From Propionibacteriaceae bacterium (GTDB lineage Bacteria; Actinomycetota; Actinomycetes; Propionibacteriales; Propionibacteriaceae): a stretch of 32,335 bases of DNA. The notes beneath the pieces are model-generated. The model did no database searches and was not told the DNA's origin. It worked only from the letters and a program-made list of their open reading frames with translations. This document shows positions 8,635 to 16,646 of the stretch, one piece after another. Each line of letters starts with the position of its first letter. Position 1 is the first letter of the stretch. The position numbers were made by a program, and so were the translations under genes. Location of the stretch: assembly GCA_031267295.1 (NCBI GenBank), contig JAIRZI010000067.1, positions 1 to 32,335 on the forward strand, given 5' to 3'.

Positions 8635-9807
8635 TCATGCTTTCTTACGTTCTGCACGCGAGAGTTTTTTAGGCTGTGGCCGACCGGCAACCTCCACCAA
8701 CACTGGTACGGTAGCGATAGTGACTGGCTGCTCCGCCTCAGCGAAGGTAGCATCAACTCGAGTGCGTGCACGGGCTTTGCGGCGCTCTAAGACAAGCCGG
8801 TGTGCTTTCATAGCAGGTTCAGATTCCACTAACAAACACAGTAGCGGAGTAGCAACGAACAGCGATGACCACGAACCGGCAATCATACCAACCGCCATCG
8901 CCAAACCAAGGTCTGGCAACGGGCCGGTGCCACCCAGCCACCCCATTCCAGCGACCAATAGTGCGATAACCGGCATCACACCAACTACAGTGGTGTTGAT
9001 GGAACGCACAAAAACCTCATTGACGGCTCGGTCTGCTCCACTTGAGAAACTGTAATCCTTATGAACCAGATCACGGGTATTTTCTCGCACTTTGTCAAAC
9101 ACCACCACCGTGTCGTACAACGAGTAGCCAAGAATCGTCAGTACACCCGTGATAGTTGCCGGAGTTACTGCAAAACCAACCAATGAGTAGACCCCCACGG
9201 TGATAATCACATCGTGCGCTAACGCGATAAGCGCTGCTGTCGCCATCTTCCAGTTGCGGAAATATATGCTAATCAACCCGGCTACCAACACTACGAAGAT
9301 AAAAAGCGCCTGCACCCCTTTTTGAGTGACCTGCGGCCCCCAGGAAGGCCCTACCAACTGATAAGTGACATCTGTTAGCGACACGGCAGCTTTCTCGGAC
9401 AACGCAGTGCGAAGCATATCGGCTTCCTCATTGCTGAGACTACGCATCTGAATACGCACACTGCCACTTGTGGTGGTCACTTCAGTAGCATCCAAGTTTG
9501 CTAACCCGGTATCGGTCACCGCGCTGGTGTATTCGGAGATAGTGGCATCGGTGACTACGACCGGCACCTGAAAAACGGAACCGCCTTTGAACTCGATACC
9601 GAACGCTAAACCTTTGAATACGATGCAGGCGATACTGAGTAGTATCAAAACGCCAGAGATGACAAACCATAACTTGCGCTTGCCTACAAAGTCGATGTTG
9701 AAATCGGATGTATAGAGCCGGTGGAAGAAACCAACATTGGGCACTAACGGTTGTTGATTACCGCTAGTGGAAAACGGAGAGTTCTTTTTAGGAGCGTTAC
9801 TGGTCAT
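8635..9807 (-). CDS. secF: Protein translocase subunit SecF
   Basis: Inner-membrane partner of SecD; uses the proton gradient to help pull proteins out of the SecYEG channel. The 390 residues show the SecF pattern: a cytoplasmic N-terminus, a first membrane helix (LWFVISGVLILLSIACIVF), the GIEFKGGSVFQV motif, an external domain, then five more helices including the conserved GYSLYDTVVVFDKVREN. The basic C-terminal tail ends in KKLSRAERKKA. I chose the ATG at 9805-9807: AGGAAAGGA lies upstream and the secD stop ends one base away, so the pair is tightly coupled. The frame can be read from 9828, but that start would lie inside secD. Confidence 0.96.
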   Translation of the reverse strand: MTSNAPKKNSPFSTSGNQQPLVPNVGFFHRLYTSDFNIDFVGKRKLWFVISGVLILLSIACIVFKGLAFGIEFKGGSVFQVPVVVTDATISEYTSAVTDTGLANLDATEVTTTSGSVRIQMRSLSNEEADMLRTALSEKAAVSLTDVTYQLVGPSWGPQVTQKGVQALFIFVVLVAGLISIYFRNWKMATAALIALAHDVIITVGVYSLVGFAVTPATITGVLTILGYSLYDTVVVFDKVRENTRDLVHKDYSFSSGADRAVNEVFVRSINTTVVGVMPVIALLVAGMGWLGGTGPLPDLGLAMAVGMIAGSWSSLFVATPLLCLLVESEPAMKAHRLVLERRKARARTRVDATFAEAEQPVTIATVPVLVEVAGRPQPKKLSRAERKKA

Positions 9808-9808
9808 C

Positions 9809-11671
9809 TCACGCTTCCTTTCCTGCAAGCGGCATTGTTCGGGCGCTCCGAACGCCCTGAATCATCTCGACGGTGACCCCTAGGTGTTCTGGATCGAACC
9901 CCGACCAAGGATGACCCGATTTGAAGAACTTAACTCTTCCGATCACCGTGACGATGGGTTTCGTGAAGAAGAACACAATAAACAAGTCAATAGCGGTAGA
10001 TACCAGCAAAGTGAACGCGAAACCGCGTACCGAACCGATGGCCAATATGAACAGCACCAACGCGCTGAGCAACTGCACCGAGTCTGCAATGACGATAGTG
10101 CCCCGCGCCTTATCCCAGCCAGATTCGATAGCGTGTTGCAGGCTGAATCCCTCGCGCACATCGTCACGAATCCGTTCAAAGTACACAATAAACGAGTCGG
10201 CGGTGACACCAATGGCCATAATCACACCAGCGATACCGGGCAAGTTCAATGCAAACCCTATCGCCTCACCCAACAGTACAATCACCCCATAAGTGATAAC
10301 GCCGGCTGCGACCAACGATGAGACGATCACCAAAGACAATGCTCGATAGTAGATGACGCAGTAGAGCAACACTAACGCCAAGCCGATCAAACCAGCGACA
10401 ATCCCTACTCGCAACTGCTCTCCGCCGAGCGTTGGCGATACCGTATCGACACTTGAGACATCAAACGACAGCGGTAGCGCGCCGTAACGCAACACTCGCG
10501 CCAACGCTTGAGATGTCTCGGCAGTGATCCCGGAACCAGAAATCGTAGCGGAACCATTAGCGATGGCCTGACTCACCGATGGCGCTGAAACAACTTCGGC
10601 ATCAAGCACAATTGCAAACTGATTTTTCGGTGACGCTTGCGTAGCTAGGTAAGCGGTGGCGGCTTGGAACTGTTGGGCACCTAAGGACTCGAACTCCAAT
10701 GTGACCACATAGGATAACTGACCCGAAGGAAGAAGAGCAGTAGAATTGACGACCGACTCGCCTTGAATGATAACCGGGCCTAACAGATATTTTACGAAAC
10801 CGGTATCGTCGCAAGCGAACAACGGTTGATCCCATACGTTAGGGAACGGATTGCCGCAATCCCAGTTACTAAAATCGTCAAGATCGCGCTGCGCCGGCTG
10901 CCATTTTAAAAGTGAGTCAAAATCAGTGTTTGCGTTCTCGCCTGGAGCAGTGGGGCGCGGCGATGTGGGTGCCGTTGGGAGCAACGGCGACATCGCTGGA
11001 CCGGTTGGGGTAGGAGAAGACGGTGTCGTGGTTACAGAAGTCGCGCCACCACTGGGGTCGTCACCCGGCTCCAATGAAGCGTCAGCACTAGGGCTAGGTG
11101 TCGCGGTATCCGAAGGATCTGTGGTAACGACAGCACCGTATGAGTAGTCGTAGGAGTAGACGGTACGGAACCCAAGTTTTGCGGTTTGGCCAACCAACTC
11201 CACCAACGCGGTAGGGTCAATGTTTGGAGCTTGAACTTCGATCTGGTTGGTGCCTGCCTTCTGCACATTGGTTTCGCCGACACCTAAAGAATCAACTCGC
11301 TGTCGAATAATGTTTACGGCCTGATCCATAGCTTCCGTCTGGCTCTGTTCCGGCTTGTCGCTACTGGTTGTGGGAGTGGCGCTCGCAGAAGTCTTCGGGT
11401 CATCGCTCGCAGAAGCCGCAGGATCATCGCTCGCAGAAGTCGCAGGATCATCGCTACTTTGTGCATCGGACGTAGTTGGTGCCGGAACCTGCGACCCAAT
11501 TTCTTCGGATTCCCGTGCAGTCAATGTGACCGTAGTGCCGCCGCGCAGATCAAGCCCCAGTCGGGGAGTCCAAGTGCCGGCGATCACCATGATCGCATAG
11601 ATCGCCACAATGACCAGCGAAAACAGGACCAATTTTGGCCTGGGTAGGTAGTTCTTGTTTGTTTGTGCCAC
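9809..11671 (-). CDS. secD: Protein translocase subunit SecD with two low-complexity insertions
   Basis: Membrane subunit of the SecDF export motor. The 620 residues begin with a helix (LVLFSLVIVAIYAIMVIAG, 14-32), then the LGLDLRGG motif at 38-45, a large external domain, and five C-terminal helices with the conserved GVTADSFIVYFERIRDDVREG segment. Two insertions interrupt the external region: residues 60-112 (Ser/Asp/Ala-rich, with three SDDPxxSA repeats at 73-96) and residues 183-250 (Pro/Ser/Thr-rich). Both should face the outside of the membrane and act as flexible linkers. The start is a GTG at 11669-11671, 8 bp after the yajC stop; GAGG lies 13 bp upstream, rather far, so translation may depend on coupling to yajC. 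The next gene is secF, one base away. Confidence 0.95.
   Translation of the reverse strand: MAQTNKNYLPRPKLVLFSLVIVAIYAIMVIAGTWTPRLGLDLRGGTTVTLTARESEEIGSQVPAPTTSDAQSSDDPATSASDDPAASASDDPKTSASATPTTSSDKPEQSQTEAMDQAVNIIRQRVDSLGVGETNVQKAGTNQIEVQAPNIDPTALVELVGQTAKLGFRTVYSYDYSYGAVVTTDPSDTATPSPSADASLEPGDDPSGGATSVTTTPSSPTPTGPAMSPLLPTAPTSPRPTAPGENANTDFDSLLKWQPAQRDLDDFSNWDCGNPFPNVWDQPLFACDDTGFVKYLLGPVIIQGESVVNSTALLPSGQLSYVVTLEFESLGAQQFQAATAYLATQASPKNQFAIVLDAEVVSAPSVSQAIANGSATISGSGITAETSQALARVLRYGALPLSFDVSSVDTVSPTLGGEQLRVGIVAGLIGLALVLLYCVIYYRALSLVIVSSLVAAGVITYGVIVLLGEAIGFALNLPGIAGVIMAIGVTADSFIVYFERIRDDVREGFSLQHAIESGWDKARGTIVIADSVQLLSALVLFILAIGSVRGFAFTLLVSTAIDLFIVFFFTKPIVTVIGRVKFFKSGHPWSGFDPEHLGVTVEMIQGVRSARTMPLAGKEA
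11381..11452 (-). repeat. Three-copy 24-bp tandem repeat inside secD
   Basis: Three consecutive 24-bp units at 11381-11404, 11405-11428 and 11429-11452. Units 2 and 3 differ at one base; unit 1 differs from unit 2 at five. The period is a multiple of three, so copy-number change would lengthen or shorten the protein by eight residues (SDDPxxSA) without a frameshift. Confidence 0.92.
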
Positions 11672-11679
11672 AGTAGGTC

Positions 11680-12057
11680 TCAGTCCTCGCTCGGCTTTTC
11701 CTCATCTGGTGCGGCAATCGATTCGGAGTCGGAGTATTCAAACTCCTCCTCATCAGCCCCCAGCACTTTGACGACAACTTGCTTCAGCGCGGTGACTTCA
11801 ACACCCGGTGCCAATTCAACGACAAGCTGCGCGTCACCCAACGCCCGTATAGTACCGATAATTCCAGAACTCAGCATTACTCTGGCACCCGGAGCCAATG
11901 AATCCATGACGCGACGCTGGTCGTCGAAACGCTTTTTATTCGGACGGATCATCATGAAATAGATGATGGCTACGAACATCAGCACATACAGCAACCACGA
12001 ATACTGTTGAAGAAATGTTTGTTCACCTTCAAGGAGCGGAAGAGCAACGAAGTTCAT
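11680..12057 (-). CDS. yajC: Sec translocon accessory protein YajC
   Basis: Small membrane protein that associates with SecDF. The 125 residues have one N-terminal membrane helix (WLLYVLMFVAIIYFMMIRP, about 20-38), the typical RPNKKRFDDQRRVMDSL junction, then a small cytoplasmic domain with GARVMLSSGIIGTI and an acidic C-terminal tail (EEEFEYSDSES...). The ATG is preceded by AAGGG at a good distance. It is the first gene of yajC-secD-secF, the order seen across actinobacteria. A 126-bp gap separates it from ruvB and contains a predicted promoter and a strong palindrome. Confidence 0.95.
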   Translation of the reverse strand: MNFVALPLLEGEQTFLQQYSWLLYVLMFVAIIYFMMIRPNKKRFDDQRRVMDSLAPGARVMLSSGIIGTIRALGDAQLVVELAPGVEVTALKQVVVKVLGADEEEFEYSDSESIAAPDEEKPSED

Positions 12058-12097
12058 TTTGACCCTTGTCTACACAGACGACGCGGCCATGCCACGC

Positions 12098-12118
12098 GGT
12101 GCGCCGCTGCGGCGCACC
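12098..12118. repeat. Perfect 21-bp palindrome upstream of yajC
   Basis: GGTGCGCCGC at 12098-12107 and its exact complement GCGGCGCACC at 12109-12118 flank a single central base. No T-run follows on either strand, so it is not a classical Rho-independent terminator. It could be a T-less terminator for ruvB, an operator, or a hairpin at the 5' end of the yajC mRNA. Confidence 0.9.
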
Positions 12119-12123
12119 TAGTG

Positions 12124-12129
12124 ATTCTA
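12124..12129 (-). promoter_or_regulatory. Predicted -10 element of the yajC-secDF operon
   Basis: Reads TAGAAT on the minus strand, five of six bases matching TATAAT. Transcription would begin near 12117, at the edge of the palindrome at 12098-12118. The -35 is not recognisable. Confidence 0.4.
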
Positions 12130-12183
12130 GCGAACTCCACTCATCACACCTAGTTGACATCTCGAAAACGTTGCATTTACTAG

Positions 12184-13221
12184 CTATTCAAACAGCGTTG
12201 CGGTTTCAGAAGCAGGCGGAGTAAGCCCCAAATGTCGCCACCCAGCCGCAGTGGCGACTCGTCCGCGTGGTGTGCGCATCAAGAATCCCAACCGAACTAG
12301 AAAAGGCTCGGCGACCTCCTCAACAGTCTCCCGCTCTTCGCCAACACTTATCGCCAAAGTTCCTAACCCCACCGGGCCTCCCCCAAATCGAGCGCAAACC
12401 GCCTGCAACACAGTGCGATCAAGGCGATCCAACCCCAATTCGTCCACTTCGTATAGTTCGAGAGCGCACATGGCAATATCCGAAGTGATGGCGGCACCAT
12501 CGGCAACCGTCGTAGTGCGCACTTCGGCGAAGTCACGTACCCGACGCAGTAGCCGATTGGCGATGCGCGGCGTACCACGAGAACGCGATGCCACCATCAG
12601 AGCGGCATCCGTTTCAATATTCACCCCTAACAGTTCGGCGGAACGCATGATGATGCCATGTAGCGCGTCGGTATCGTAAAAGTCTAGGGTGGCGGTGAAA
12701 CCAAAACGATCACGCAGTGGGCCGGGAAGCAACCCGGAGCGGGTAGTGGCTCCCACCAAAGTGAACTGGGGAATATCGATCGGAATGGCGGTAGCTCCGA
12801 CACCTTTCCCAATCACCACATCGACTCGAAAATCTTCCATGGCAAGGTAGAGCATCTCTTCGGCAGGACGTGACATGCGATGTATCTCATCTAGGAACAG
12901 CACTTCACCCTCAGTTAGTCCGGAAAGAATCGCCGCCAGATCGCCCGCGTGTTGAATCGCCGGGCCAGAGGTGATACGCAGCGGTGCCGCTAGTTCGGCG
13001 GCGATAATCATAGCCAAGGTGGTTTTGCCGAGACCTGGAGGTCCGGATAACAGTACATGGTCTGGGGTGGCACTGCGGGCGTGCGCCGCTTGTAACACTA
13101 ACCCCAACTGGTCGGAAACCCGAGGTTGGCCGCGAAACTCCGCAAGGGATCGGGGGCGTAGCGCAGTCTCCACGCTGCGCTCTTCGCTACGTGCCGCTGG
13201 GTTGAAAGGATCGTCACTCAT
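12184..13221 (-). CDS. ruvB: Holliday junction branch-migration ATPase RuvB
   Basis: AAA+ motor that drives branch migration of Holliday junctions with RuvA. 345 residues, normal length. Walker A GPPGLGKT lies at 60-67 and Walker [10 protein letters not shown] at 107-115; the conserved [21 protein letters not shown] segment (sensor 1 and arginine finger) follows, and the C-terminal winged-helix domain ends with the typical RTPRGRVAT. The ATG at 13219-13221 has GAGG seven bases upstream. That leader is a degenerate copy of the ruvA 3' end (see the repeat at 13221-13295). Confidence 0.97.
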   Translation of the reverse strand: MSDDPFNPAARSEERSVETALRPRSLAEFRGQPRVSDQLGLVLQAAHARSATPDHVLLSGPPGLGKTTLAMIIAAELAAPLRITSGPAIQHAGDLAAILSGLTEGEVLFLDEIHRMSRPAEEMLYLAMEDFRVDVVIGKGVGATAIPIDIPQFTLVGATTRSGLLPGPLRDRFGFTATLDFYDTDALHGIIMRSAELLGVNIETDAALMVASRSRGTPRIANRLLRRVRDFAEVRTTTVADGAAITSDIAMCALELYEVDELGLDRLDRTVLQAVCARFGGGPVGLGTLAISVGEERETVEEVAEPFLVRLGFLMRTPRGRVATAAGWRHLGLTPPASETATLFE

Positions 13222-13295
13222 TTCAGTGCCTCACTAACGTTTAGATGGCGAACTACCGATAACCATTTCAGCGTCTTGCTAACGTCTGGAGGGCG
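13221..13295 (-). repeat. Degenerate tandem duplication of the ruvA 3' end in front of ruvB
   Basis: Segments 13221-13250 and 13266-13295 match at 23 of 30 positions with a 45-bp offset. The right copy is the end of ruvA (last codons and TGA); the left copy fills the gap to ruvB and reads as the same C-terminus with an internal stop. Both copies end in TGAAATG, which in the left copy gives the ruvB start codon. Similarity continues weakly for some bases beyond the 30-bp core. Confidence 0.65.
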
Positions 13296-13861
13296 GCTCG
13301 CATAACTTCACCAACTCCATGATCGACTGCGAGATGTGCTACCTGTTCGACAGCGTTCTGCGCATCTCGTTGATTCCATCCCAAGTTTTGCAATCCGCTC
13401 ACCACTTGTTCGCGCCATACTTCATCTCCGCTAACCCTTTCGCCACTATCGGCTAACCCTAATGCGAGCACTTTTTCCTGTAGCTCTATGACGATTTTTT
13501 GCGCCCCTTTATGCCCAATACCGGCAATTTTTGTAAGAACCACCGGGTTCTGGGCACGAATCGCAGTTATCAGATCAGCGGGGGTGAACACTGCCAAAGC
13601 CGCTAAGGCAGTGCGCGGCCCCACCCCAGAGGCGGTTAGCAACAGTTCAAACATTTTGCGCTCCGCTGTACTCTCAAAGCCGTATAAGGTGAGTGCATCA
13701 GCGCGCACTACCAGCGAGGTATGCAGTGTGAGTGCCACTCCCACACTCGCTCGCGTGATCACCTGGGGAGTGACGCTGACATGAAACCCGATACCGGACA
13801 CCGACACCACCACGCTAGTGGCATCCACCGCTATCACTTCACCAGAGATTGTTGCAATCAT
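13268..13861 (-). CDS. ruvA: Holliday junction DNA-binding protein RuvA
   Basis: Tetrameric protein that binds the Holliday junction and loads RuvB. 197 residues, normal length. The N-terminal OB-fold domain starts MIATISGEVIAVDATSVVV; the helix-hairpin-helix region includes LLTASGVGPRTALAAL and KIAGIGHKGAQKIVIEL; the C-terminal RuvB-binding domain ends with GVGEVMRAALQTLARR. A strong AGGAGG ribosome-binding site sits 6 bp before the ATG. It follows ruvC by 68 bp and precedes ruvB by 46 bp. Confidence 0.96.
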   Translation of the reverse strand: MIATISGEVIAVDATSVVVSVSGIGFHVSVTPQVITRASVGVALTLHTSLVVRADALTLYGFESTAERKMFELLLTASGVGPRTALAALAVFTPADLITAIRAQNPVVLTKIAGIGHKGAQKIVIELQEKVLALGLADSGERVSGDEVWREQVVSGLQNLGWNQRDAQNAVEQVAHLAVDHGVGEVMRAALQTLARR

Positions 13862-13929
13862 CTAACTCCTCCTACAATCTGCGCCCGATACCCGTAAAAC
13901 GTGACCTTTAAAAGTTTCTAGCGCTATAT

Positions 13930-14493
13930 TCATTTACTTCTCACTCCAGCAACTAGTCGCCGCAGTTGATTATCAGATGCGTTTCGCGTCTGCGCTAACA
14001 GTTGAGCATAACGATTGGTGGCACCACCGCGCCAAAGATGAGTTAACGCCAACGCCACTGCATCGGCGGCATCCGCTGGCTGCAAAGCTTTTTCGAGCTG
14101 CAAAATTCGCAACACCATCTCCCCGATCTGTTTCTTATCCGCTCTCCCAGAACCGGTGATCGCCGCTTTCACCTCAGTAGGAGTGTGCAACGCCACTGAA
14201 TATCCCGCTTTAGCAGCAACCAGCATGGCGATACCTGCCGCTTGGATAGTTCCCGCAACCGTCATCAGATTATGTTGCGCAAACGCACGTTCCACCGCCA
14301 CCACATCGGGTTGAAACTCCTGCACCCATTCGGTAATGCCCCGCTCAATCTGTAACAAACGTTGCTCGTGTGGTGCGCTTGGATTGGTGCGCACCACCCC
14401 AACCGCTATCAACTGCGGTTTAGCACCAAGATTTTGATCTACCACGCCGATACCACATCGGGTCAGCCCAGGATCAACTCCGAGCACGCGCAC
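13930..14493 (-). CDS. ruvC: Holliday junction resolvase RuvC
   Basis: RNase H-fold endonuclease that cuts Holliday junctions. The 187 residues contain the acidic active site: D7 in VLGVDPG, the Glu of VAVERAF (about 68), and the two Asp of ADAADAVALALTH (about 140). The start is a GTG at 14491-14493, which gives the family N-terminus MRVLGVDPGLTRCGIGV; an ATG seven bases upstream is out of frame. GGGGG lies just upstream. It is the first ruv gene, and a LexA-type box 23 bp upstream of the start suggests that ruvCAB is damage-inducible. Confidence 0.96.
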   Translation of the reverse strand: MRVLGVDPGLTRCGIGVVDQNLGAKPQLIAVGVVRTNPSAPHEQRLLQIERGITEWVQEFQPDVVAVERAFAQHNLMTVAGTIQAAGIAMLVAAKAGYSVALHTPTEVKAAITGSGRADKKQIGEMVLRILQLEKALQPADAADAVALALTHLWRGGATNRYAQLLAQTRNASDNQLRRLVAGVRSK

Positions 14494-14516
14494 GTGTCAT
14501 ACCCCCAACCAGTAAA

Positions 14517-14532
14517 GCGAACAGTTGTTCGA
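14517..14532 (-). promoter_or_regulatory. LexA-binding site (SOS box) in front of ruvC
   Basis: The minus strand reads TCGAACAACTGTTCGC, matching the actinobacterial SOS consensus TCGAAC-N4-GTTCGA at 11 of 12 fixed positions. It lies directly downstream of a -10-like TAGCAT (14538-14533), so LexA bound here would cover the transcription start. It ends 23 bp before the ruvC GTG. Confidence 0.8.
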
Positions 14533-14538
14533 ATGCTA
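14533..14538 (-). promoter_or_regulatory. Predicted -10 element of ruvC
   Basis: TAGCAT on the minus strand, adjacent to the SOS box. It fits the TANNNT pattern; no -35 element is evident. Its position relative to the LexA box is the main support. Confidence 0.4.
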
Positions 14539-14625
14539 CCGGAACGAATGGGCAAACTAGTTGAAGGCGCGCCGTCAATAAAACGAGTTGACTATCTCGG
14601 CAAGCGACGTAGTACCAGCGCACCG

Positions 14626-15396
14626 CTACTCTTCCTCTAGCGCCGCCTCAACAACTTCGGAGTACCTGACGTTGCTGTAGACGTTCTGCACGTCGTCAAG
14701 ATCGTCTAGCGCGTCGATAATTCGTTCCAGTTTCTGCGCCTGCTCCACTTCGGTGATGTCCTGATCGAACGCCGCCACAAACGCCACGTCCGCAGACTCG
14801 TAGTCATAGCCAGCGTTCTGAATCGCCTTACGTACCTCAACCATCTCAGAAGGGTCGGTGATAAGCGTGAACCCTTCGCCGTCATCGGTGATCTCTTCCG
14901 GCATCGCCTCTAAGGTGGCTTCTAGCAAATCATCCTCGGTAAGCGTCAAATTACCCTGTTTTTTGGCCACCTCAATGATGCCTTTGCGAGCGAACAAGCG
15001 TTGCACTGAACCACCGTCAGCCAAAGTGGCACCGTTACGGGTGAGCGCAACCCGAACATCAGCGAACGCTCGGTTGCGATTATCGGTTAAACACTCAATG
15101 AGGATAGCGACACTAGCCGGGCCGTACGCCTCATACATGATGACATCGTAGTTCACACCATCGGCACCCGCACCGGAACCACGTTTCACCGCGCGGTCGA
15201 TGTTATCGGCAGGAACCGAGTTCTTTTTCGCTTTCTGGACGGCATCATAGAGCGTCGGGTTTCCCGCAAGATCGCCACCACCGACCCGAGCCGCCACCTC
15301 GATATTTTTAATCAACTTGGCGAACAGCTTGCCGCGTTTCGCATCAATAGCCGCTTTTTTGTGCTTCGTGGTAGCCCATTTGGAATGACCGCTCAT
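14626..15396 (-). CDS. yebC: YebC/TACO1-family protein
   Basis: Cytoplasmic protein of the YebC family, linked in different bacteria to transcription regulation or to translation of difficult sequences; its role here is not determinable. 256 residues, normal length. The family N-terminus [30 protein letters not shown] is complete in the frame, followed by the [14 protein letters not shown] and [19 protein letters not shown] blocks; the C-terminus is acidic. An AAGGGTGAG ribosome-binding site precedes the ATG. A TACACT -10-like hexamer at 15432-15427 lies about 30 bp upstream. Its position before ruvC is conserved in many bacteria. Confidence 0.96.
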   Translation of the reverse strand: MSGHSKWATTKHKKAAIDAKRGKLFAKLIKNIEVAARVGGGDLAGNPTLYDAVQKAKKNSVPADNIDRAVKRGSGAGADGVNYDVIMYEAYGPASVAILIECLTDNRNRAFADVRVALTRNGATLADGGSVQRLFARKGIIEVAKKQGNLTLTEDDLLEATLEAMPEEITDDGEGFTLITDPSEMVEVRKAIQNAGYDYESADVAFVAAFDQDITEVEQAQKLERIIDALDDLDDVQNVYSNVRYSEVVEAALEEE

Positions 15397-15426
15397 GACT
15401 CACCCTTTCTCACATAGACGGCTATC

Positions 15427-15432
15427 AGTGTA
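15427..15432 (-). promoter_or_regulatory. Predicted -10 element of yebC
   Basis: TACACT on the minus strand, the same hexamer as in front of relA, between the GNAT gene and yebC. It predicts a short leader of about 24 nt. No clear -35 element. Confidence 0.3.
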
Positions 15433-15438
15433 GCCGGG

Positions 15439-16581
15439 TCACCGCGTAGACGGCGCATTATGGTAACGAAACTGCACTAATCTGTCGTCTGGGGTGTAGC
15501 CGCAACGCCGGAAAAACTCCAACGCCAACTCTGGATCGTCGGTGTCCATACCAAGGCCGGCTTGCGAGAGTCCCGCCCGCCAGAACGATCCGCTGGATGC
15601 CTGTAGCAAAGCGGTAGCAACGCCGTTATGGCGCGAACTTGGCGCAACTCCCAGACGTAGCGTCCATCCTTCATCCGGGGCGATCCCATCACCGGAAAGT
15701 ATCGTATTAAGCGCATAGCCCACCACTTCATCGCTAGTTGTAGTCACCGCCAGCCAAGAAAATCCGGCAAACTGATTTACCAACTGCATCTGCTCTTGCC
15801 ACTCAATGGTAGTGACTGGAGTAGTTCCTGGGGTATGCTCCCACACTTGGTTGAGCACTAAACGCACCTCATCCGAGCGTTCAGGCGTATAAGGGATGAT
15901 ACGCAGCGCGGCACCTGTTTCAGCCGAAAGCGTACTCGCTTCAAACGAAGAAGGGTTGTTCGCGATGGAAAACGCAGCAGATTCCGGCAAAGATACGTCA
16001 GCTTCAACCGCAAGCACCTCAACTTCAGCAGGAGATGCCTTAATTTCATACCTAGGCGGTTCCGTTATCGTAGGCCAGGAAGGTTCTTCCAGTAGCACGC
16101 GGTGAGCGTCAAAGAACCACCGTTCGGCACGAAAACCCTCCTCGGCAAGCATGTGTCTGAGACCAGCTTGCCGCTCATCCAACAGATACCCTAGCCATAG
16201 CCGTGAATCCGGTGAATGTTGCTCATGGCATTCCAGCGCTCTTTTGACTGCCCAACGCACCAATTTTCGCCCCAACTGCTTATGACGTGCCGTGGGATGT
16301 ACCGCAAGCCGTACCCAGAGCCGCCCAGTGCCATCAGGATGGACGCTTCCATACGCGGCCACGCCACCTCCTTTGACGCGGCCGATAGTGGCTATCCAGC
16401 CGGGCATTGCAGAGTATTTGTAGAAACTAGCACTAAGATCAAAAATATCTGTGTGATCTATCGAATCGTCGAAATACTCTATCGCTGCACGTAAATCTGA
16501 TAACTCCGGTAGATCTGCCGGAGTGACAAATGACCAATCCAACGTGGCTTCAACCACTGCGCCGTGATCATCATTGGCCAT
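15439..16581 (-). CDS. Protein with two GNAT acetyltransferase domains
   Basis: A 380-residue soluble protein with two GNAT folds. In the N-terminal domain the acetyl-CoA loop is RLAVHPTARHKQLGRKLVRWA (about 91-111); in the C-terminal domain it is RLGVAPSSRHNGVATALL, followed by GLGMDTDDPELALEFFRRCGY. An Ala/Glu/Ser-rich segment at about 180-225 joins them. Tandem GNAT architecture occurs in mycothiol synthase (MshD), but the substrate here cannot be assigned and the protein is longer than MshD. I chose ATG 16581 over a TTG two codons upstream because AGAGG is well placed for it. It lies between the his operon and yebC. Confidence 0.8.
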   Translation of the reverse strand: MANDDHGAVVEATLDWSFVTPADLPELSDLRAAIEYFDDSIDHTDIFDLSASFYKYSAMPGWIATIGRVKGGGVAAYGSVHPDGTGRLWVRLAVHPTARHKQLGRKLVRWAVKRALECHEQHSPDSRLWLGYLLDERQAGLRHMLAEEGFRAERWFFDAHRVLLEEPSWPTITEPPRYEIKASPAEVEVLAVEADVSLPESAAFSIANNPSSFEASTLSAETGAALRIIPYTPERSDEVRLVLNQVWEHTPGTTPVTTIEWQEQMQLVNQFAGFSWLAVTTTSDEVVGYALNTILSGDGIAPDEGWTLRLGVAPSSRHNGVATALLQASSGSFWRAGLSQAGLGMDTDDPELALEFFRRCGYTPDDRLVQFRYHNAPSTR

Positions 16582-16646
16582 CTTCAACCTCTTAAGTTAG
16601 CTGCGCTGCTACTGCCTTTCCATCCTAGATGATTAACTGTTGCAAC

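Noticed and set aside
12154-12182. TTGACA with 17-bp spacing to TTACTA on the plus strand
   Set aside because: It would read antisense into ruvB, the -10 is poor, and there is no plus-strand gene for it to serve.
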